A DNA stretch of 64,000 nucleotides from Argyresthia goedartella (lineage: Eukaryota > Arthropoda > Insecta > Lepidoptera > Argyresthiidae): the NCBI GenBank assembly GCA_949825045.1, contig OX463816.1, positions 16,549,579 through 16,613,578 on the forward strand. Direction: 5' to 3'. The position numbers and the translations under genes are program-made. Below the pieces are notes generated by a model, which did not search any database, was not told the origin of the DNA, and saw nothing but the letters and a program-made list of their open reading frames with translations. Below are positions 1-9,544 of the stretch, piece by piece (the first letter of the stretch is position 1; every line of letters starts with the position of its first letter).

Positions 1-875
1 TTATGGTGAAGAGTTCACGATTGCGTACCGCTAAGCAATACAAGGCGTACCTATGTGTGTTTGTTTGTTTATCCACCAAGGCGGTACATCTCGAGCTCGT
101 TGCTGATCTCTCGACAGAGGCTTTCATTGCTTGTTTGGATAGGTTTGTTTCTCGAAGGGGACTTCCAACTTTGATCCGCTCTGATAACGGCACTAACTAC
201 GTCGGTGTGGAACGATACTTACGAGAGATAGACAACTTTTTGAATGTAAATAAAGTGGATGTTGGAACGGCCCTCTCCCGTCGGGGTATACAGTGGACCT
301 TCAGCCCTCCGAGTTGCCCCCACTGGGGTGGGATTTTTGAGGCCGTAGTTAAGTCAGCTAAGACGCACTTGGGGCGTATAGTAGGTCAGACCGCGCTGAC
401 TTTTGAGGAGCTCGCGACATTGTTTTGTAAGATCGAGGCCGTTCTCAATTCGCGACCGTTGCGTCCGCTCAGCTTGGATCCAAATGACCTGGAGGCTCTG
501 ACCCCAGGCCATTTCTTGATAGGACAGCCACTTAACGCGTTGCCCGAGCACCCCTTCGAGGGAGTGAAATTGTATCGGTTGTCAAGGTATCAGATGTTGC
601 AGCAGTTTACTCAGAATTTCTGGAAGCGTTGGTCGCTCGAGTATCTGCATATCTTACAACAGCGCCTTAAGTGGACTGACAAAACCAGCCCCCCTAGTAT
701 TGGTGACCTCGTTCTGGTTAAGGATGCTAACCTACCGCCACTACGTTGGCGCAGGGGGCGCATTGTTAACTTGTTCCCTGGCAAGGACGGGACCCCCCGG
801 TCTGCGGAGGTTCCAGTAGGAGGCTCGGTTCTACAACGAGCGGTAGCAACGTTGTCTCGGCTGCACGTAGATTAG
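1..875 (+). CDS. BEL/Pao pol 3' end: integrase core and C-terminal domain (5' cut by window)
   Basis: An open frame from the window edge to a stop at 873-875 encodes about 290 residues of a BEL/Pao integrase. The core shows AVHLELV near residue 28, RSDNGTN (second catalytic Asp) near residue 58, and a PHWGGIFEA block (third catalytic acid) near residue 108. The last 100 residues carry the BEL C-terminal domain (LTPGHFLIG, then the GDLVLVKD and LPPLRWRRGRI blocks). In the family this enzyme inserts element cDNA into the host genome. It ends about 30 bases before LTR-A, as expected for the 3' end of pol. No stop or frameshift is visible, so this copy is better preserved than the one to its right. 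The upstream zinc-binding part lies outside the window. Confidence 0.9.
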   Translation, partial: MVKSSRLRTAKQYKAYLCVFVCLSTKAVHLELVADLSTEAFIACLDRFVSRRGLPTLIRSDNGTNYVGVERYLREIDNFLNVNKVDVGTALSRRGIQWTFSPPSCPHWGGIFEAVVKSAKTHLGRIVGQTALTFEELATLFCKIEAVLNSRPLRPLSLDPNDLEALTPGHFLIGQPLNALPEHPFEGVKLYRLSRYQMLQQFTQNFWKRWSLEYLHILQQRLKWTDKTSPPSIGDLVLVKDANLPPLRWRRGRIVNLFPGKDGTPRSAEVPVGGSVLQRAVATLSRLHVD

Positions 876-907
876 GGGACAGGTGGGTGCCTGTCCGGGC
901 GGGTGAT
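876..907 (+). other. Polypurine-tract region before LTR-A
   Basis: This short G-rich stretch separates the pol stop from the LTR. The motif GTCCGGGCGGGTGAT directly precedes the LTR terminus and recurs at 4286-4300 before LTR-B. It is absent before LTR-C (61917), which is a 5' LTR. That pattern is what a plus-strand primer next to a 3' LTR should show. Confidence 0.6.
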
Positions 908-1454
908 TGTTCGATTCCAAATCGATATTCGATCGATGGTTTCGGAACGGCCATTTTGAATTTGACGTTGCTGCCAACCTTGCAGTTTTTGACAACTGAC
1001 AGACGAAAGCCCTCGCAATGTAAACGCGTTTTGGATAGGGTATTGAAATTAAATCGCAGTCCATCTGGAATGTATTCGAGGTTCCCTCAGGATTGTCTAT
1101 ATAGCTAAGTGTGTTGTGGTTCCCCGAACCAGATAAAGTTCGCATTTACGTGGCCGATTGGTTTTTTACCACGTAACATAACCTGTGTTGGAACACTGTG
1201 CTGATCGAGGCTGGCCCGCCAGTCACACAGGAGGTTGGCTGAAGAACCTGTCTACCAAGAAGAGCCTAGGGTGCACCCGGGCCTTGCAGAGAGACAGGAG
1301 GTTGACGGGACCGAAGCACAGACCAGGTTAGATCGAACCCAATCATTTCAGCTCGGTGAATCGCCGACGTTCAAACTTCTTGGCAACTGATCGCTACGCT
1401 ACCTCGTAGCTGATGGGCCCCTACGAGGTCATTAGGTGCCGAGAAGCCTGAACA
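908..1454 (+). repeat. LTR-A of BEL/Pao family 1 (547 bp)
   Basis: One of three copies of the same LTR (also 4301-4841 and 61917-62461; 541-547 bp). The termini are TGTT...AACA, a perfect 4-bp inverted repeat. The start is fixed by LTR-C, which has unrelated DNA before TGTTCGATTCC. LTR-A serves both as the 3' LTR of the integrase copy to its left and as the 5' LTR of the deleted copy to its right. By eye A and C resemble each other more than either resembles B, for example in the ACCACGTAACATAACC block. Confidence 0.85.
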
Positions 1455-2514
1455 GAACCCATTGTTGTCCGTCACCAAGGCTCTAGAGAATCTTGGACTT
1501 CCGGTTGGTGAATGGTCGTACCTACTGTTGTACATTGTACTTTCCCGCCTACCCGCTGACGTGCAGACTCGTTTCTAACAGTCTCACGGGAGGTCGGCCG
1601 AGGACCTGCCCGCCTTCTCCGACTTGGTCGGATTTTTGGAAGAGGAGGCTCGACGGGCAGAGAATTTGGGGTTGACGGTCACCCATCCTTCGGAGCCACA
1701 GAGAGCTGCCGGGAGCGCTGTGAGTAGGGGCCCTCCGACGAGGAAGGACCGCACCAACCGGCAGTCATATGGGACTGTGAGTGCATTGACCCCACATGGT
1801 GAGACCTGCCCATGTTGTAGGCAGATTGGCCATGCTGTGGCCAATTGCAATAGGTTCGGGGAACTTAGGGTTCAGGGACGGCGCCAGATGGCCAAGAAGC
1901 GGAGCTGGTGTTTCCTGTGCCTCGGGCCACACATGGCTAGGGACTGCCAGCGCACACAAATGTGCGGATATTGTGGTGGGGCCCACAACAATCTGTTGTG
2001 CATGAACCGGTCCGGCCAACAGCCACCTCAGGGCCGTACCCAGGGTGACACGGCATGGGGCCCTGAGAATTCGTTTGTGACTCGGAGCGCAACTCAGGGG
2101 CCAACGTCTTCACGTGCACAGGGCAGTACTAGGGTGCAGGGCCGCACTCAGGATCATTACATGGGGGGCCCTGAGTTTTCGGTTGCGACTCAGCATCCGA
2201 CTCAGCGGGACATTGGGTATGTTGAGCAGGCCGTAACGGGCGGGTGGCATGGGACACCTTCGAGCTATGCGGGTGCGGTTCGGACGCCGCCTCAGTTGTC
2301 GCCCCGCTCGTCGCCTCGTCCTCGTCGGTCAGATGTGATGTCCCCCCCGCTCATGGAGCGGCCACGGTTGAATTCACGCCCACCCCCCTTTACGGGGCGT
2401 CGTAGGGTGGCAATGGAACCGGCGCGTGGGCCATTTGTACAATGGGACCCTCTGGCGTATAGCTGCATACCTGATTGGTTACAGGCAGAGTGGGGCCCCG
2501 GGGGCCCTCGCTAG
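1455..2514 (+). pseudogene. BEL/Pao gag, 5'-deleted, with stops
   Basis: The frame from 1456 matches the gag beginning in the copy at 63494 onward. LTR-A is joined directly to mid-gag, so the leader and about 650 bp of 5' gag are missing. A TAA interrupts near 1579 where the other copy has a Glu codon. The C-terminal part has zinc knuckles of the CX2CX4HX4C kind (CPCCRQIGHAVANC, CFLCLGPHMARDC, CGYCGGAHNNLLC) for nucleic-acid binding, then a Pro/Arg/Gln-rich tail. A TAG at 2512-2514 separates it from the protease in the same frame. Gag would form the particle and package element RNA; this copy cannot make a full product. Confidence 0.85.
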
Positions 2515-2517
2515 GAA

Positions 2518-2870
2518 TTGGCGGCCCAACAATTTGTTGCCCCCCAACCGGAGACGGTGGTGTTACCGATCGCCTCTGTGCTTGTTTGGGATTTGGCGGG
2601 CAACCCAACATACGTTCGCGCCCTATTAGATTCTCGAGCTCAGGGCTGCATTGTATCGAATGATTTAGCAAAATGGTTGGGCCTCAAGGTAAATAGGTAT
2701 AATAAATCAATACGGGGCGTGGGGAATGTTACGGTTACGAATGTAGTTGGTCAATCGGTGATCACGTTCTCTCCAAATTATGACATTTTGACAAAAACAT
2801 CCGTGCAAGCTTTAGTAATGACGCATGTCATGGGCCTGCCGAGTCAGATGGCATACTTATTGGCTCAGCG
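2518..2870 (+). pseudogene. BEL/Pao aspartic protease fragment
   Basis: This continues the gag frame after the TAG. The active-site motif ALLDSRAQG sits near residue 38, where retropepsins of this group have DSG, so the glycine is replaced by arginine. The protease C-terminal half is missing: after about residue 118 the sequence jumps to the start of the reverse transcriptase in another frame, which implies an internal deletion. In the family the protease processes the Gag-Pol polyprotein. Confidence 0.75.
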
Positions 2871-4284
2871 TTGTCAGACGCTATCCAACGTTTCTGGGAG
2901 ATAGAGGAACCTCCCACCGTTCGTCGAGTCGACGCAGACGAAGAAGAGTGCGAGTTGTTTTACCAGAATAGTACTGGTCGCCTTCGTTCTGGTCGTTTTG
3001 TAACTCGACTGCCTTTCAAGGCCGATCGACCGCCACTAGGAGAATCTAGGAAGATGGCTGAGACGAGATTGATGTCGATGGAGCGTAGGATGTCAAGGGA
3101 CGCCGTATTTAAACAAAAATACGTCGATTTCATGAGGGAGTATGAGTCGTTAGGACACATGTCGGTATCGGGTGTGGACTGGAGATCTGAGGATCATTGT
3201 TTCCTTCCACACCATGCCGTCCTGCGAACCCCTACCGGCAAGATTCGAGTTGCTTTTGATGGGTCAGCACCTACCTCGAACGGGATGTCCCTGAATCAGT
3301 GTCTACATTCGGGACCCAAGTTGAGTCGTAATATTTCGGATATTCTCACGAGCTTTCGGTGACACCAGATTGTATATGTCGCAGACATTCGGATGATGTT
3401 TAGGCAAACGGTAATTCATCCGGCTGACAGAAGGTATCAGTTGATACTTTGGCGTGAGTCCACGGCCGAGCCAGTCAAGGTTTATGAGTTAAACACGAAC
3501 ACATATGGGTTACGGTCTAGCCCGTATTTGGCGATGCGTACCCTGCGGGAGTTGGCGTCGCGTGACCGTGTGAGCTATCCTAGAGCCGCCGCTATCCTGG
3601 AGCAAGATTTGTACGTCAATGACGTCTGCACAGGGGCAGCCAGTGTAGAGGAAGCTCTGGACCGACGTGACGAGCTCATTCAATTGCTGGAACGAGGCGG
3701 CTATGAACTACGCAAGTGGATGTCCAACTCCCCTGAGTTGATGGCTGGTCTCCCAGATGAGTTTCAACAAGACCCGCATGTTTTTGAGAATCCTGACAAC
3801 CCTAACATGTTGTCAGTACTTGGAATTTAGTACCGGCCCGTCCATGATGAGTTTACCTATCGGGTGGTTTTAGAAACACCGAAGGCCTAGACGAAGCGGT
3901 CAGTACTTTCAACGATTGCGAGAACGTTCGACCCGAATGGATGGATTTCTCCAGTCACCTTTGCTCTCAAATGTTTTATGCAAAGGCTATGGGTGGCTCA
4001 GTTGACCTGGGACACCCACCTCTCAGGTGATTTGTTGACTGATTGGACGCGAATGTTCACCTCGCTATCGGACATAAATAATGTATCGCTGCCGAGGAAA
4101 TTGGTCCCTGCTGGGGATTACAGGGCAAACCTTCACGGGTTTTGTGATGCCTCTGAACGAGGGTTTGCGGCAGCGGTTTATTTGCGAACCGTCACCTCCA
4201 CCGGGGAGGTCGACGTGCGTTTGGTTTTGGCAAAAAGCAAGGTAGCGCCTATTTGGACAAGGATGACGATTCCAAAACTGGAAC
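2871..4284 (+). pseudogene. BEL/Pao reverse transcriptase and RNase H start, degenerate
   Basis: The RT begins with the family's IQRFWEIEE block. It continues through GRFVTRLPFK and RVAFDGSAPTSNGMSLN, with a TGA at 3360-3362, and resumes as IVYVADIRMMFRQ. The catalytic box reads YVND instead of YVDD (near 3613), a lost metal-binding Asp. A stop near 3830 and a frame change follow. RNase H starts at 3978 with GFCDASERGFAAAVY. The sequence then stops at PKLEL and joins the polypurine region before LTR-B, so the rest of RNase H and the whole integrase are deleted. Confidence 0.85.
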
Positions 4285-4300
4285 TGTCCGGGCGGGTGAT

Positions 4301-4841
4301 TGTTCGATTCCAAATCGATATTCGATCGATGGTTTCTGAACGGTCATTTTAATTTTGACGTTAGCTGTCAATCAGGCAGTTTTGACAACTGACAGACGAA
4401 AGCCCTCGCAATGTAAACGCGTTTTGGTTAGGGGTTGAAATTAAATCGCAGGGCATCTGGAATGTATTCGGGATTCCCACAGGATTGTTAATATAGCTGA
4501 GTGTGTTGTTGTCTCTCGAACCAGATAAAGTTCGGATTTTCGTGCCCGATTGTATTTACGAGTAGAAACATAACCTGTGTTGGACACTGTGCTCATTGAA
4601 GCTGGCCCGCCAGTCATACCTGTTTGGCTGAAGAACCTGTCTACCAAGAAGAGCCTAGGGTGCACCCGGGCCTTGCAGAGAAACAGTTGACGGGACCGAA
4701 GCACAGACCAGGTTAGACTTACCCCACATAACTTCAGCTCGGTGAATCGCCGACGTTTATCACTTCTTGGCACCTGATCGTCACGCTACCTCGTAGCTGA
4801 TGGGCCCCTACGAGGTCATTAGGTGCTGAGAAGCCTGAACA
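4301..4841 (+). repeat. LTR-B of BEL/Pao family 1 (541 bp)
   Basis: Same LTR as 908-1454 with TGTT...AACA ends, but with more small differences (for example around 4545-4575). It closes the deleted copy and abuts the env relic at 4842, so the BEL element inserted into, or recombined within, env sequence. A target-site duplication cannot be tested because the left flank of the tandem array lies outside the window. Confidence 0.85.
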
Positions 4842-5863
4842 GTTATATTATATTCAGGTCTTATGTTAATTATAGATACCTTAGGGTTTGATTTACTTAA
4901 GAGTTTATTGCTTCTACAATACGCTATACACTCAGGTTCAATATTCAGTACGCCTGCACCGGATATTGTTAATTCCGTGAGGTTGTTATTACAGTCTATC
5001 GAAAGCTTAGTAGATTCAAATTGGATAAAAATCCATTTGTGATTACTTAATCTGTGCCAAATGTCTATATATCCGAAGAGAAATTTATGGTTACACTGGT
5101 TAGGCATATGAGTGATGGCTTTAGTCATAATTTCGGTTTCACATGATGGATACCCAATAACACTGAAGATTTCGGTTTCCTCACACATAAATTTGTCCTC
5201 AACGATAGTTTTACATTTCTGAAGGTTTTCCAGAGACACATACACAGTTTTGTCTTTACTTAAGGCAATAAATGGTTTTTCAGACAGAATCATTGAAAAT
5301 GTGTTTGATTTATTAACATTTAAGGGTGTAGGTACAGGTATATTTTTAAATAGATTAAACTCTGTGAGTGTAACTTAAGGAATCTTAACTATAAAAAATA
5401 ACTTATTATCTAAGAAGTAGCATATCAATTCTGAAAGACTCATCAGTAAATGTCTATTATTCAGGTGTTAATCGACAGGAAAGTCTTTATATTTAGGCAT
5501 TGAATTGACATGTTTTAAAATATCATTATACAGCTGTTTAGGAGTTATTATTGAAGTATGCAAAGTATTTGTTTTAGTAAATAGTACAGAATTTACAATA
5601 TCTTCAACTTTAAATGACAATGTTATCATATTGGCTTGTAAACTGTTCAGTGTGTTAGCGATTTGATTTTCGAATGCAAGTTCATTCATTATTTTGGAAA
5701 CATTGTTTAATGAATGGGTTAAATTTTCAAGAGTGGCATCCAGTATAGTTTCATTTTTATTTAGTTCATACAGGGATCGGTTAAGATTTGAAATTGCCGA
5801 TTGGGATACAATAATGCTGTCCGTCAGAGAATTTATAAGTTTATTATCGTTATCATAAAGTAC
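4842..5863 (-). pseudogene. Errantivirus-type env (F-like) relic, C-terminal part
   Basis: Read on the minus strand this resembles the baculovirus-F-like envelope protein of insect errantiviruses. There is a coiled-coil-like Asn/Leu-rich stretch (5863 to about 5600), then the LHTSIITPKQL block near 5550. Next comes a Cys-rich domain with CKTIVEDKFMC, YPSCETE and CIAYC around 5230-4910. Stops near 5466 and 5380 and a frame change show decay. The relic is cut at 4842 by BEL LTR-B and at 5863 by a LINE; the N-terminal part lies at 6877-7124. No pol or LTR of the parent element is recognised beside it. Confidence 0.65.
5855..5863. repeat. 9-bp target-site duplication, left copy
   Basis: ATAAAGTAC here is repeated exactly at 6877-6885, bracketing the LINE insertion. 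Confidence 0.8.
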
Positions 5864-6876
5864 ATACGGGCTGAGCTGTGGAGTGAGGCAGGGAGGCCTG
5901 ACGTCTCCCAAGCTGTTCAATCTGTACATGAACAAATTGATCGAGGGGCTGTGCGACACCAAGCTCGGATGTTCAGTCCATGGCATCATGGTCAACAACA
6001 TAAGCTATGCTGACGACATGGTGGTGCTTAGCCCCTCAATCAGAGCCCTCAGACGGTTACTAGGGATGTGTGAGTCGTACGCCGGGTCGCATGGCCTTAG
6101 GTACAATGCAAAAAAAAGTGAAATGCTCATTTTCAAGGCGGGCACCAAATCACCATCGTTTGTACCACCAGTCCGGCTGTGTGGAATACCCGTGTCCAGA
6201 GTTTCGGAATTTAAGTACCTAGGGCATGTGGTCACGGAGACACTCACAGATGATCTGGACATGGAGAGAGAGCGCAGGGCGTTGTCAGTCCGCTGTAACA
6301 TGCTGGCCCGCAGGTTTGCAAGATGCACTAAAGAAGTGAAACTTACACTGTTTAGAGCCTACTGTCAAACCTTCTACACCTGCAGTCTGTGGATTCGCTA
6401 TACGCAGAGGGCCTACAGCTCCCTGCGTGTCCAATACAATAACGCGCTGAGGATTGTGTTGGGGCTGCCGCGATACTGTAGCGCGTCGACGATGTTTGCG
6501 GAAGCAAGAATAAACGATTTTTTTGCCATACTGCGTAACAGAGTAGCGTCCATGTGGAGTCGGACTCGCGGCAGCTCGAACTTGATCCTCAGAACGCTGG
6601 CTGATAGGGTCGACAGCCCTATGATGAAGCACTGGGTGGATGTGCACTTAAACAGGAATAAGAAATAAGTGAATGTGTTGTTTGATGGATGTGTAATAGA
6701 CATAATTATGACAGAATGACGAATGAGTGTGTGGACTTAACTTACATACTTAGATCTTGTTTTCTGTGTTACCAATTAATTTATTTTTTGTTTTGTGTCA
6801 TTATTTCAATTTATTTTTCATTTTACCGTGTTTAATTATGGATGTATATCTGAAATAAATAAATATTATTATTATT
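5864..6876 (+). mobile_element. 5'-truncated LINE inserted in env
   Basis: A 1013-bp plus-strand insertion flanked by the 9-bp duplication ATAAAGTAC. It is 5'-truncated inside the RT domain and ends with a 3' UTR and a short (ATT)n tail at about 6863-6876. This is normal target-primed reverse transcription. The clade is not assigned. Confidence 0.85.
5865..6668 (+). pseudogene. LINE reverse transcriptase, C-terminal part (5'-truncated)
   Basis: This is an uninterrupted frame of about 267 codons reading from the insertion edge. It contains RT motif 4 (RQGGLTSPKLFNLYMN), the catalytic NNISYADDMVVLSP, and the KYLGHVV thumb-proximal block. The C-terminal region is typical of non-LTR elements (LTLFRAYCQTFYTCSLW, NNALRIVLGLPRYCS). 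The endonuclease and the first RT motifs are missing because of 5' truncation. The frame itself is undamaged, which points to a fairly young insertion. There is no own start codon, so no functional protein is expected. Confidence 0.85.
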
Positions 6877-7124
6877 ATAAAGTACTCGAATAGCATTATT
6901 ATATTTTTCAGCATCCTCTTCACTTACGGTGCCAAATATGTGTTTAAATACAGTTCCGACGCCCGAGAACCAGGCTGACCATCTAGTTGGACTACTTAAG
7001 GTGAGATGGGAAATAGAGTTATGGTCTCGTAGAATATCGCTGTAGAGGGAATCAAGTGGTTGCATCATGTTGTGACATTGAGCTCTAATGGGTTCATTCA
7101 AATAACAATCGGCATAAGAAGGAT
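6877..7124 (-). pseudogene. Errantivirus-type env relic, N-terminal/fusion-peptide part
   Basis: Minus-strand reading shows a Cys-containing segment followed by FSGVGTVFKHIFGTVSEEDA. That is the glycine/phenylalanine-rich stretch that follows the cleavage site in errantivirus and baculovirus F-like envelope proteins. The basic residues expected at the protease cleavage site are not seen; TRWSAW stands there. It continues across the LINE into 5863 and below. Its upstream end joins a Tc1 transposase fragment at about 7124, so the env start is missing. Confidence 0.65.
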
Positions 7125-7706
7125 GCATAAGAAGGAAATTTGGGCCCACATAGTCCGCGTATGGCACTAAGTGAGGTTCTAAGCACTCACGAATGTTCCT
7201 TTGAGCATTCAATGTTGGCAGCCGTGGTTCCGTAACAACGTCAAGTTGAGTTTTGCTAGTCGCGGATATACCGCCCCAGACAGTCCATGATCCACCGCCA
7301 TAAGCAACCCTCTCTTCAAAGCAGCATTGTGCAAAACGCTCTCCCTTACGTCGGTAGACCTTCTTCCTTCCATCATTACCGTGTAACGCAATTTTGCACT
7401 CACCAGTAAAAAGGACACGGCTCCAACGCTGCGGAGTCCAATTCAAATGAGTGCGCGCGAAATGAAGGCGCGCCATGTGGTGGGCTCGCGTTAGTTTTAG
7501 TAGTAGTAGTTAGGGCCATTAGCGGGCTTTTGTGATACCATGTCGCATTCCTTTAATCTTCTCCGAACAGTTCGAGGGCTCACAGCTACTCCGTGGAAGT
7601 CGCGAAGTTGGTTTTGTATTTCAATGGAGGTAAGGTGACGATTTCTCAAGCTGGCCATAACGATGAACCGATCCTGCCTCTCAGTTGTGACACGAGACTA
7701 AATCTA
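7125..7706 (-). pseudogene. Tc1-like transposase relic
   Basis: On the minus strand, 7706 to about 7500 encodes a Tc1-type helix-turn-helix region (RQDRFIVMASLRNRHLTS, then SPRTVRRRLKE). From 7476 the catalytic domain follows in another frame (MARLHFARTHLNWTPQRWS, VAYGGGSWTVWGGIS, YADYVGPNFLLMH). The frames are separated by a TAG/TAC-rich triplet run near 7495-7512. The first catalytic site reads LFTGECK where the family has FTDE, so the first Asp is lost. It breaks off just before the second Asp (DNARPH in the family), at the junction with env. No terminal inverted repeats were found. Confidence 0.8.
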
Positions 7707-8215
7707 ATCAATAATTAAATCTATATATCATTAAATCATCCTTAAATCATTCCCTATTTAGCTATTTTTAGTCAAAGTCAGTCAAGTTTCAATTAACTTC
7801 TTATTTAAGTAAGTATAGGTTAAAAATATAACCGTTCTGAACTAATGAAAGTTATACTTAATTATCTAACAATAAATAAGTGCTGATCAGCTGTGAAGTG
7901 AGTACCTAATATGTTTCTAGAATAAGCTTCAAACTTACACTATATTCACATGAATTGCCAAAGTCTAATATATTAGTGCACTTGTGTATGTAATAAATAT
8001 GAGTGAACGGCTAAAGGTTTATCGTTAAAAGCACTTCCACAGATTCCACAGATTGTCCACAGAGGAACGCGGCTGCTCCACCAGATGGCGGTACCATAAA
8101 TTAATTTATCTATCTATCTATCTATCTATCAGTCTATTAATTGGCGCAAATGAATGGATCAAAATCCAGTACTACAATCTTTTTCTCGAAATAACTCTTT
8201 ACCATAGTTAGGTAC
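7707..8215. other. AT-rich spacer with a (TATC)n microsatellite
   Basis: No coding sequence is visible. A (TATC)6 run lies at 8107-8130. The rest is AT-rich DNA without recognised repeats. Confidence 0.5.
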
Positions 8216-9401
8216 TCCTCGGTGTTATTTATAGCCCCTCTCGTATCGACTACTTCGACTCATTAGAATCCCTCCTCAATGAACTCTCACCTCTTTATAA
8301 CGATATCCTTATTGTCGGTGATTTCAACGCCTGTATACTCAAAAACAATTGCCGTTCTACCATACTCAAGTCCATAGTCCACTCCTTCAATCTGTATAAT
8401 CTGCCTCTTGACGGCACACATTTCCAACCCCACTGCTTTGCCTCTCTTTTCGATATTATGATCGTTTCTTACTTGCATAAGGTCGCCGTACATGGTTAAC
8501 TTAATTTTCCTTTCTCGTTTCATGACATTATCAATCATTCGTAATAGATCAGGCTTCTCAAGAGCGGGGAAAATTTTCTTAATATTACTTTAGGGATATT
8601 GATCTAGATCTCTTAGGTCAGATGCCTTGGTGATCAACTGGTCCCCTACAATATCCAACGAGACCATGGATGAGAAAATGGATAATGTCAATATCATATT
8701 CCTAAATCTCTACGACAAGCCAACACCTACAAAAAGGCAGAGTGAAACACTTACTCGCCCCGTGGCTAGCAGATACTATTGAGCGTCTAATCGCCAAGAG
8801 AAACAGAGCCATGTGTAAATACCGTAAGAATCCAACAGATGACAATTTCCATCCTAACAAATGACTTCGCAATCGCAGCAACTGTCTCTGTCATCGAAAC
8901 ATCCTAGAAAGTATTGATATTAACACACCAGCTTAGGTGTTGAAGTTTCTTAAAACACTGGAATAGGAAAGTATCAGGACCCTCCTGCTGGTATTATAGA
9001 TCTCAACGTTCCCAACCAGTTCCTTTCCGCCCCGCCTGTTGTGATAGATCCCACGGTTAAACAAGCCACTTTAAAGCCTGCGCTCTAAATCCTTACCCGA
9101 CACCACACCCTTCAACTTGAGCAATGTTGGAATGTATGTGGTCAAAAAAGCGGTACTAGCAGTAAGCTGTGACGATAAAATCTGCCTTAAAATGCTTATT
9201 ACAATCCTAGATGAACTACTGCCAGCTATTTCACATGAAATAAATGTTTTCATATCAAATGGCATCTTCCAAATCATGTGAAAAGCATTAGTCATCCCGC
9301 TACTTAAAACTTCTAGTCCCACCTCTTTTAAAGAGTATCGTCCTATTTCAATCCGACCCATCCTCTCCAAAGTCCTTGGATCCAGTGTAAATATATATAT
9401 A
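8216..9401 (+). pseudogene. LINE remnant, part 1: endonuclease, linker and RT start
   Basis: Translating about 8220-8490 gives an apurinic-type endonuclease C-terminal half (VIYSPSRIDYFDSLESLLNE, then DILIVGDFNA), where GDFN is the family catalytic block. A linker piece (LLAPWLADTIERLIAKRNRA) is near 8755-8815. The first RT motif is near 9290-9380 (VIPLLKTSSPTSFKEYRPIS). Frameshifts and stops break every domain. The element continues at 10713 after a mariner insertion. Confidence 0.75.
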
Positions 9402-9427
9402 CACAGTCAGGTCATAAGTTCTGTCAC
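9402..9427 (+). repeat. Left terminal inverted repeat of the mariner element
   Basis: About 26 bp complementary to 10685-10712, apart from a 2-base TA indel near the tip. Confidence 0.9.
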
Positions 9428-9544
9428 ACAATAAAAACTTTTGAATTTAGAACGCTGGCCACAAAAAAGTTTATTGAATTCGAATTTCGAATTTTTCATG
9501 AAAACAAAAATGTGTACTTTTTAGAATTTTCCTCATTTTTAAAT

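Larger units (their letters stand above)
1..4841 (+). mobile_element. Tandem BEL/Pao retrotransposon array (family 1)
   Basis: The order is pol 3' end, LTR-A, gag-PR-RT (deleted), LTR-B. Two internal regions share a single LTR, which is the signature of recombination between LTRs of two copies rather than two separate insertions. The same family reappears at 61917-64000. Confidence 0.75.

Noticed and set aside
8107..8130. CRISPR-like or regulatory repeat
   Set aside because: It is a plain (TATC)n microsatellite. No spaced direct repeats of CRISPR type were seen anywhere.
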